From NCBI RefSeq assembly GCF_000025705.1, contig NC_013959.1:608001-672000 (forward strand): DNA of 64,000 bases, in the 5' to 3' direction. This stretch comes from Sideroxydans lithotrophicus ES-1. Lineage in GTDB: Bacteria; Pseudomonadota; Gammaproteobacteria; Burkholderiales; Gallionellaceae. Shown in pieces: positions 9,679-16,251 of this stretch. Position 1 is the first letter of the stretch. Each line of letters begins with the position of its first letter. The notes under the pieces were generated by a model. The model worked only from the letters and a program-made list of their open reading frames with translations, had not been told where the DNA came from and did no database searches. Position numbers and translations under genes: made by a program.

Positions 9679-10330
9679 GGTCGTGATCTTTGGCATCAGG
9701 GACTTCGCCGAGCTGGCGCACTTCTACCTGGAGCATGATTCGCCGCATGAAGTGGTCGCGTTCAGCGTCAATCGCGATTACCTGCCCGAGGGGCGCGTGT
9801 TTCGTGGTCTGCCGGTGGTGCCATTCGAAGAGGTGCAGGGTGTCTATCCACCCGGCGAGCACATGTTCTTTGCGCCCATGTCGCCGAAGAACATGAACCG
9901 CGACCGCGAACAGGTCTACAAATCCATCAAGGCCAAGGGCTACGGCTGCATCAGCTATGTCAGCAGCAAGGCGACGATGTTCGGCAACGAGATCGGCGAC
10001 AACTGTTTCATACTGGAAGACAATACCATCCAGCCGTTCACCCGGATCGGCAGCAACGTCGTGCTGTGGAGCGGCAATCACATCGGCCATCACGGCGTGA
10101 TCCACGACCACGTGACCTTCACCTCGCATGTCGTGATGTCGGGACATTGCGAGATCGGCCCATACAGCTTCTTCGGCGTGAACGCCACCCTGCGCGACGG
10201 ACTGAAGATCGCCGAAGGTACTTTCGTGGCGATGGCGGCGGCGGTGATGAAGGATACCGAGGCATGGGGGGCATACAAGGGTAACCCAGCCGAGAAATTG
10301 GCCATGCCGAGTACCAAGATAAGGATGTAA
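9671..10330 (+). CDS. NeuD/PglD-like sugar O/N-acyltransferase (left-handed beta helix)
   Basis: 219 residues. The N-terminal part (SKVVIFGIRDFAELAHFYL) is the Rossmann-like PglD/NeuD N-domain that binds the nucleotide sugar. The C-terminal part is a hexapeptide-repeat left-handed beta helix (FGNEIGDNCFILEDN, IGSNVVLWSGNHIGHHGVI) with the His pair expected to activate the amino group for acetyl transfer. It ends with the acyltransferase tail AWGAYKGNPAEK. It probably acylates the amino sugar produced by the 7218-8330 aminotransferase. The start ATG overlaps the preceding gene by eight bases; a longer frame to 9626 exists but lies inside the methyltransferase. Confidence 0.88.
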   Translation: MSKVVIFGIRDFAELAHFYLEHDSPHEVVAFSVNRDYLPEGRVFRGLPVVPFEEVQGVYPPGEHMFFAPMSPKNMNRDREQVYKSIKAKGYGCISYVSSKATMFGNEIGDNCFILEDNTIQPFTRIGSNVVLWSGNHIGHHGVIHDHVTFTSHVVMSGHCEIGPYSFFGVNATLRDGLKIAEGTFVAMAAAVMKDTEAWGAYKGNPAEKLAMPSTKIRM

Positions 10331-10339
10331 AAAACAACG

Positions 10340-11143
10340 ATGGCGCTCAAACGAGAATTTGTCCCGCTGGAAACACTGGTGGGTGCCGAGCAGCTGAACA
10401 AGGCTGATGGTTTCGACCTCGACAGTTTCAGCTATAGCACCACGGTCAGGGGAAAGAGCCTGGAGTGGCTGTGCCTGTCGCGCCGGTTGCTCTGGATGGC
10501 AAGCGGACATGAACATATCGAGCCAGAACTCCTGGACTGGATCGACTGTATCCCGCAAGGGGAGGTCTTGTACGACATTGGCGCGAGCAACGGCATCTTC
10601 GCCCTGTATGCGGCGGCATGCGGCTTGCGGGTGATTGCGATTGAGCCCGATCCGATGAATTATTTCTTGTTGTCATACAATAATTACCTCAACTCCAGGT
10701 CGACTGGCGTTGCGCTGGAAGGTTGCTACAACCTGGCGATCTCGGCTGCCATGGCGGTGGGTCGCATCCATATCAAGCGGATGGAGCTGGGTGGGCACGA
10801 AAAGATACTGGACAAGCCCAGGGATGTGTTCGGACAGGCCTTCCAGCCGGAATATTCGCATCCGGTATTGAAGTGCGCCCTGGATGATCTGAGTGGCGCG
10901 ATGGGTATGCCCAGCCCCGGGTACCTGAAGATCGATGTCGATGGCTCAGAGGCGGAGGTGCTGTCCGGTGCAGATGCCAGCCTGGCTTCGGCAAAGTCGG
11001 TATTCATCGAATTGACGCAGGAATTCATGGATGCGTTCGCGATGTCGTTCTTTGCAAGCCGCGGTTATACCTTGAAGAGCAGGGTGCAGGTGCAGAACTA
11101 CGACGGTCTGTATAACTGCATCTTTGAAAAAGGGGGAAGCTGA
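10340..11143 (+). CDS. FkbM family methyltransferase
   Basis: 267-residue protein with the FkbM methyltransferase layout: SAM site VLYDIGASNGIFALYAA near residue 77, VIAIEPDPMNY, and the typical late motif LKIDVDGSEAEVLSGA near 196. FkbM enzymes O-methylate sugars and related hydroxyls. It is the fourth methyltransferase domain in the cluster, counting two in 4426-7221 and one at 9037-9678, which indicates a heavily methylated product. It starts nine bases after the acyltransferase stop. Confidence 0.85.
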   Translation: MALKREFVPLETLVGAEQLNKADGFDLDSFSYSTTVRGKSLEWLCLSRRLLWMASGHEHIEPELLDWIDCIPQGEVLYDIGASNGIFALYAAACGLRVIAIEPDPMNYFLLSYNNYLNSRSTGVALEGCYNLAISAAMAVGRIHIKRMELGGHEKILDKPRDVFGQAFQPEYSHPVLKCALDDLSGAMGMPSPGYLKIDVDGSEAEVLSGADASLASAKSVFIELTQEFMDAFAMSFFASRGYTLKSRVQVQNYDGLYNCIFEKGGS

Positions 11144-11149
11144 TCCGTC

Positions 11150-12097
11150 ATGAAGCCAATGTGCTGGAACAAGCGCGGGTTGATCTATTCGGTGGACGAA
11201 CGGCTGCCATGGGCGCGCACCCACGCCCAGATCCCGACGGTAGACGTGCTGGATGACGAACGGTTGCGGGTGTTGTTCAGCAGCCGGGATGAGACGAATC
11301 GCAGTCTGATTGCGAGGATGGATGTGGATGCGCGGAATCCATCTACCATCCTCGCCATCCAGGCCGAACCGATATTGCCGCTGGGCCGACCGGGGACGTT
11401 TGACGATTGCGGCATGATGCCTTCTGCCATTGTTGACCGGGGCGGGCAGAAGTATCTGTATTACATCGGCTGGAACGTGCGCAACACCGTGCCATACCAC
11501 AACTCGGTGGGGCTGGCGGTGAGTGATGATGGCGGGGAGACATACCGCCGCATGTTCGAGGGGCCGGTGATGGACCGCACCGCTGAAGAGCCGTATTTTT
11601 GCGCGACGACCTGCATCCGGATCGAGAATGGCATCTGGCGCAACTGGTATCTGTCTTGTACTGGCTGGGAGATGGTCGAGGGGCGCATGGAGCCGCGCTA
11701 TCATCTCAAGTATGCCGAGTCGCATGACGGCATCCACTGGCGCAGGGAGGGGCGCGTCGCCATCGATTACGCCAGCCCTGCAGAGGGTGGCATCGTGCGT
11801 GCCAGCGTGCGCAAGGATGGTTTGCTCTATCGCATGTGGTACAGCTACCGCAGCCATGCCGATTACCGCAGCGCACGGGCGAACAGTTATCGCATCGGCT
11901 ATGCCGAGTCTGGCGACGGGTTGGTGTGGACGCGGCTGGATGACATGGCAGGAATAGTGCCGAGCGCCGAGGGATGGGATTCATTCATGCTGGCCTACCC
12001 CGAAGTGGTGGATGTCGGCTCCCGCCGTTACATGTTCTACAACGGCAACGGTTTCGGGCAGACCGGGTTCGGTTATGCCGAATTGACGGAGGCGTGA
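11150..12097 (+). CDS. Five-blade beta-propeller glycosidase-like protein
   Basis: 315-residue soluble protein without a signal peptide. Repeated blade-like segments (KYLYYIGWN, SVGLAVSDDGGETY, HLKYAESHDGIHWRREG, YRIGYAESGDGLVW) and acidic residues in FDDCGMMPSA resemble the GH32/43/62/68 five-blade superfamily that is often seen in glycan gene clusters. No catalytic triad can be assigned by eye. The absence of an export signal argues for a cytoplasmic sugar-processing or binding role rather than polymer digestion. It lies six bases after fkbM and three bases before the dioxygenase gene. Confidence 0.6.
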   Translation: MKPMCWNKRGLIYSVDERLPWARTHAQIPTVDVLDDERLRVLFSSRDETNRSLIARMDVDARNPSTILAIQAEPILPLGRPGTFDDCGMMPSAIVDRGGQKYLYYIGWNVRNTVPYHNSVGLAVSDDGGETYRRMFEGPVMDRTAEEPYFCATTCIRIENGIWRNWYLSCTGWEMVEGRMEPRYHLKYAESHDGIHWRREGRVAIDYASPAEGGIVRASVRKDGLLYRMWYSYRSHADYRSARANSYRIGYAESGDGLVWTRLDDMAGIVPSAEGWDSFMLAYPEVVDVGSRRYMFYNGNGFGQTGFGYAELTEA

Positions 12098-12100
12098 GCG

Positions 12101-13072
12101 ATGACTGCGGAGCTGGCAAAATTCAATTCGGACGGGTTCTTCATCGCGAAGAACCTGCTCGACAGGCAACGCGTGCAGAAGGTCGTGCATTCCTTGGGCA
12201 AGACTTTTGCCGACCAGTTGCGCGGGCAATCGGGCAGCGCAGAAAGCGATGTATTTTCTGCCATGCAAACGCTGCACCGGTGTGATCTGGGCAGATACAA
12301 GAAAGTCGCCGCGGCATTGTGGCGGAAACTCGATGTCTACCAGTTGACCCATGATCCAAGGATCAGCGGTTTCCTGCGCGACAGGTTCGGCTGGCGGGAC
12401 ATCTTCGTCGCTGGCGGGCAGGTGGTCCATATCATGGCGCACGAATTGAAGATCCCCGACGGCTATTTTGGCTTGGTCACCCATCAGGATTTTCCCTCGG
12501 TGCAGGGGAGTCTGGATGGCGTGGTCGTGTGGATTCCGCTGGTGGATGTGGACAGGGACAACTTTCCGCTGGAAGTGATCCCGGGCAGCCATAAGCGCGG
12601 CTTGCTGCCCATGACAGGATGCGGTAGCGCATCATGGGAGGTGGCGCCCGATCAGTATCGGGAGGCGGATTTTATTCCGGCAGAGGTTGAAGCGGGTGAC
12701 GTGATCTTCATGTCCATGTTCACCGTCCATCGCAGTTCCACCAGCGGCACCGATGGCAGATGCCGGCTGGCGGTCTCCACCCGGTTCGACAATGCCGACG
12801 AGCCGACCTTCGTGGACCGCTGTTATCCAAGCGCCTACGAGCGTTCGGTTCATCGCACACAGTATTTCCCCGATTTCCCTTCCATTGAGCAGGTTGCGGC
12901 GGTGTTTCAGAGCGCGGAAAAAACTGAATTAGATTGCGGAACTAGTACATTGGTTGAAGCATCAAGTAACATCGTTCGACAATATAAACAGACTGTGAAT
13001 AGTGAATATGCCAAAAGTCTCGATCATCCTTTCCTCATACAACCATGCAAAATTCGTTCGCGAATCGATTGA
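12101..13072 (+). CDS. Phytanoyl-CoA dioxygenase (PhyH) family protein
   Basis: 323-residue Fe(II)/2-oxoglutarate oxygenase candidate. The facial triad is intact: THQDFPSV supplies His-x-Asp (about residues 128 and 130), TVHRSS supplies the distal His (about 210), and RLAVSTRF supplies the 2-oxoglutarate Arg. Such enzymes hydroxylate small molecules or sugar side groups. The last ~22 residues are encoded in a segment that overlaps the start of the glycosyltransferase gene by 65 bases in another frame. That tail (from about SEYAKSLDH) does not look like part of the fold, so the original stop may have been lost. Confidence 0.85.
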   Translation: MTAELAKFNSDGFFIAKNLLDRQRVQKVVHSLGKTFADQLRGQSGSAESDVFSAMQTLHRCDLGRYKKVAAALWRKLDVYQLTHDPRISGFLRDRFGWRDIFVAGGQVVHIMAHELKIPDGYFGLVTHQDFPSVQGSLDGVVVWIPLVDVDRDNFPLEVIPGSHKRGLLPMTGCGSASWEVAPDQYREADFIPAEVEAGDVIFMSMFTVHRSSTSGTDGRCRLAVSTRFDNADEPTFVDRCYPSAYERSVHRTQYFPDFPSIEQVAAVFQSAEKTELDCGTSTLVEASSNIVRQYKQTVNSEYAKSLDHPFLIQPCKIRSRID

Positions 13073-15419
13073 AAATACGCTGAACCAGACCTTTGCCGAT
13101 TTCGAGCTGATTATTTGGGACGATGGCTCTTCGGATAACTCCTGGGAGTTGATCAAGCAATATTCCGATCCGCGTATCAAGGCATATCGCAATGAGAAGA
13201 ATGTCGGCGGTGTGTTCGGGGTGAACAAGGCAATTTCAGAAATCGCAACAGGCGAGTACATCGCCATCCATCATTCTGACGATGTATGGGAACCGGACAA
13301 GTTGCAGAAGCAGGTCGATTGCCTTGCGGCCAATCCGCAAATCGGCGCGGTGTTCACCAATACCCAGCCGATCGACGAACGCGGCCAGCCACTGGCCGAT
13401 CAATCGCATTTTTATTACAACATCTTCAACCAGCCCAATCGCTCGCGCCAGGAATGGTTGCGGCAGTTCTTCTTCCGCGGCAATGCGCTGTGCCATCCCA
13501 GCATCCTGATCCGCAAGCAGTGCTACGAGGATTGCGGACTGTATCTGGATGCATTGGCCCAGCTGACCGATTTCGACATGTGGGTGCGGCTGTGCCTAAA
13601 GTATGAGATCCATGTGCTGCCGGAGCGGCTGGTCAGATTCCGTGTGCGGGATGCCGAGATGAATGCCAGCGGCAACCGGCCTGAGGTGCGCATCCGCGAC
13701 CGTTCCGAGTACCTCCACGTCCTGAAGCATTTTCTGCGCATCAGCACCTTCGAGGAACTGGTGGCCATCTTTCCGGAGGTGGAACAGTACCGTCGGCAGA
13801 ACGGCTGTGTCCCCCAATTCGTCTTTGCCGTGGCGGCCTTGGGCGATGCCGCGATGCTATGGGCGAAACTGTTGGGCATAGACACGCTGTTCGATCTGCT
13901 GGCAGACCCAGATACCAAGGAGAGGATCAAGTCGCTGTACCAGTTTGATTACCGCGATTTTACCGCGTTGACCGGAAAGCACGACCTGTTCTGCCTGGAG
14001 ACTGTCATGAACCAGAGGACGGAGCTCACTGAGCGGGATGTGGTCATTGCCAAGCAGACGGAACAGATTGCGCAGCTTGCCAGGTCAGCAAGAACCGGCA
14101 GCCCTGCTGTGCGGCAGGCTGCGTCGCGAACCAATGCAAACAAGGTCGAAATGCCGGCTGACAGGAGTGCCTATGAAAAGGCGGCACGTCTGCTTGAAGC
14201 GGGGCAGGTTGCAGAGGGCAAGGCGCTGCTGGAAGCGCTGGCAGAAAAAGGCAGTAGCTGCTGGGATGTGTACAACGATCTGGGCGTGCAGTACTTCAAC
14301 GAAGGCGATCTCGCCAGGGCGTCCGTCTGCTTCGAGCACGGCTTGGCGCTGGAAGGCAATGCCGGCACCACAGCGCGGAATTATGCTTCGATGCGGCTGG
14401 CGGCGGGGGATGTGGATGGAGCGCTGGCGACCTGGGGCGGGATATTGCATGAGCAACCGCAGGATGGAGCGGTGCTGGAGATCGTGCGTGAGGTATTGTC
14501 GAATATCAATCCGATCTCGCCGAGTGCATGGCAGCGACTGGTGTCTGACATTGCAAAGGGGCGGGATGAGATAGACGAAAATTCTGGCTGCTCAACAGTC
14601 GGGCCGGAAAAAGAGATCCGGATCTTTCAGATCTTCTACGACGCGAATACAAGATCGCTGGTCGACCCGAGTTTTATCCCATTGGACAACATCGAAAATG
14701 CCCGGCCAGACTGGTGCGAATACTGGTCTATACGCAAAGTTCTGTTGAGCCAATCCTTTAGTGACGACACTTATCTGGGTTTCTTTTCGCCGAGATTCTT
14801 CGAGAAAACCGCCATGTCCGGAAGCCAGGTGTTGGAGTTCGTGCGGAACTCCAGCGCGGACGTCATCAGCTTCTCACCCTATTTTGATCAAGGGGCGCTT
14901 CACCCCAGTCCTTTCTATCATGGGGAAAGCCATCATCCCGGCCTGCTCAAAACTACCCAGAATGTGTTGACATTGCTCAATGTGAATCTGGACTTGAATG
15001 CCCTGATTTGCGACCAGACCACGACAATCTTCTCGAACTACTTCGTTGCACGTTACTCGTTCTGGAAGAAATGGTTTGCGTACGCCGAGAAGATATTCAA
15101 TGTGTGCGAGGGACCGGATTGCGAGCTGAAGCACAGCCTGGTCGATCTGACGCAACACAGGAATTCCTCCAGTTATGCAATGAAGGTCTTTATCCTGGAG
15201 CGGCTGGTTACCATTGTCATGGCAGAACAGCGCATCAGGAGTGAAGTGGCCATAGACATACGGAAGGCGCCACTTTCGTTTCCGCAATCACGAGCAATTC
15301 TGGATAAGTTGATGGTGTGCGATGCCTTGAAAAGTCAGTTCTTGCAGACTGGGCTGCCGCCATTCATTGAGACGTACGTCCTGTATCGGAACAAGTTGCT
15401 GGAAGCCAAACTGACTTGA
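13008..15419 (+). CDS. GT2 glycosyltransferase-TPR fusion with uncharacterised C-terminal domain
   Basis: 803 residues in three parts. Residues ~1-230 are a GT-A family 2 transferase (VSIILSSYNHAKFV, FELIIWDDGSSDNSW, AIHHSDDVW acidic metal site). Residues ~385-510 are a TPR-like segment (YNDLGVQYFNEGDLARA). From ~533 a distinct domain begins with EIRIFQIFYDANTRSL and contains YLGFFSPRFFEKTAMSG and FSPYFDQGALHPSPF. I recall similar C-terminal domains in other surface-glycan proteins but no function. Start ATG (MPKVS) is preferred over a GTG two codons upstream. The ribosome site is poor, suggesting coupling to the overlapping PhyH gene. Probably adds a sugar during flagellar glycan assembly. 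Confidence 0.85.
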   Translation: MPKVSIILSSYNHAKFVRESIENTLNQTFADFELIIWDDGSSDNSWELIKQYSDPRIKAYRNEKNVGGVFGVNKAISEIATGEYIAIHHSDDVWEPDKLQKQVDCLAANPQIGAVFTNTQPIDERGQPLADQSHFYYNIFNQPNRSRQEWLRQFFFRGNALCHPSILIRKQCYEDCGLYLDALAQLTDFDMWVRLCLKYEIHVLPERLVRFRVRDAEMNASGNRPEVRIRDRSEYLHVLKHFLRISTFEELVAIFPEVEQYRRQNGCVPQFVFAVAALGDAAMLWAKLLGIDTLFDLLADPDTKERIKSLYQFDYRDFTALTGKHDLFCLETVMNQRTELTERDVVIAKQTEQIAQLARSARTGSPAVRQAASRTNANKVEMPADRSAYEKAARLLEAGQVAEGKALLEALAEKGSSCWDVYNDLGVQYFNEGDLARASVCFEHGLALEGNAGTTARNYASMRLAAGDVDGALATWGGILHEQPQDGAVLEIVREVLSNINPISPSAWQRLVSDIAKGRDEIDENSGCSTVGPEKEIRIFQIFYDANTRSLVDPSFIPLDNIENARPDWCEYWSIRKVLLSQSFSDDTYLGFFSPRFFEKTAMSGSQVLEFVRNSSADVISFSPYFDQGALHPSPFYHGESHHPGLLKTTQNVLTLLNVNLDLNALICDQTTTIFSNYFVARYSFWKKWFAYAEKIFNVCEGPDCELKHSLVDLTQHRNSSSYAMKVFILERLVTIVMAEQRIRSEVAIDIRKAPLSFPQSRAILDKLMVCDALKSQFLQTGLPPFIETYVLYRNKLLEAKLT

Positions 15420-15433
15420 ACAGGATGGGGCGG

Positions 15434-16135
15434 TTACCGCTGGTTGACCGGCTTTTCCCATTTCTCGAGATATTTTAAATATCCTGCAAGCCAGGCCTCC
15501 GAGCCAAAGTTGCCAAGGCTCTCATGGATGGTCGAGATCGACCAAGTACCCATTTTGATCCCCAGCTTCTCCGCCTCACGGCAAAAATCCATATCATAGA
15601 AATGGAAGTCGAATCTTTCATCGAATTTCAAGCCGTGTTTCAGCAAGGTGCGGCTGTCGCACGCCATGAACAAGCCATCCAGCAACTTCACTTCTCGGCC
15701 GGGAGGACCGAATTGTTTTATGTTCGCGGGCGGGAATCCTGTCCCGTGCCCGACCATGCCGCTCAGATTCTCCTGGGTATCCCAGGTGAACTTGGCATCC
15801 ACGAAACACCAGGCTGGTTGATAAGTGACTCTTCGTCTGTTGCCGGCAAGGCCAATCAGTTGGAAGTGATCGAGTCCTTCCACGATCTCGGCGGGCCAGT
15901 TGAACCCGCATAGATGCACATCGTCGTGAACAAATACCAATATCGCCGGATCCTGTTTCGCGGCTTCGATTGCCATGTTGTAGACAGCAGGCAGGCCGAG
16001 TTTATTCTGATCGAACAAGGCGATCTCGATTTGCGGGTAGTTGTAGAGCGCCAAGGATTTTCCCAATGCGGTCTTGAACAGAAAGTCCTCTCTGCTTTCT
16101 CTCGTGGCAACAACGATTCTGATTTTATGTTGCAT
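15434..16135 (-). CDS. Glycosyltransferase family 2-like protein
   Basis: 233-residue protein of the short GT2-like type (resembling PF13712, Glyco_tranf_2_5). Visible: IRIVVATRESREDF at the N-terminus, LPAVYNMAIEAAKQD, an acidic metal site in LVFVHDDVHLCGFNW, and a late FHFYDMDFCREAEKLG with WSISTIHESLG. It converges with the GT2-TPR gene with only 14 bases between stops. It lies downstream of the TPR-OGT gene on the same strand (116-base gap) and may be cotranscribed with it. Acceptor and donor are unknown. Confidence 0.82.
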   Translation of the reverse strand: MQHKIRIVVATRESREDFLFKTALGKSLALYNYPQIEIALFDQNKLGLPAVYNMAIEAAKQDPAILVFVHDDVHLCGFNWPAEIVEGLDHFQLIGLAGNRRRVTYQPAWCFVDAKFTWDTQENLSGMVGHGTGFPPANIKQFGPPGREVKLLDGLFMACDSRTLLKHGLKFDERFDFHFYDMDFCREAEKLGIKMGTWSISTIHESLGNFGSEAWLAGYLKYLEKWEKPVNQR

Positions 16136-16169
16136 GGTTCGTTCCCTTGTTCAAAATTTCGGCTGTTCC

Positions 16170-16186
16170 CGCCCGGTGCCCGGGCG
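16170..16186 (-). other. Short perfect hairpin upstream of the 15434-16135 gene
   Basis: Arms CGCCCGG and CCGGGCG around a three-base loop, in the 116-base gap between the TPR-OGT stop and the glycosyltransferase start. No run of T follows on the - strand, so it is not a typical intrinsic terminator. It could attenuate or stabilise the message. Confidence 0.4.
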
Positions 16187-16251
16187 AGGCGATGATATTT
16201 GGCAAACCGGGTTTTGGTGAATGCCGCGGTGCTTATGTACGCCCTGCGTCC

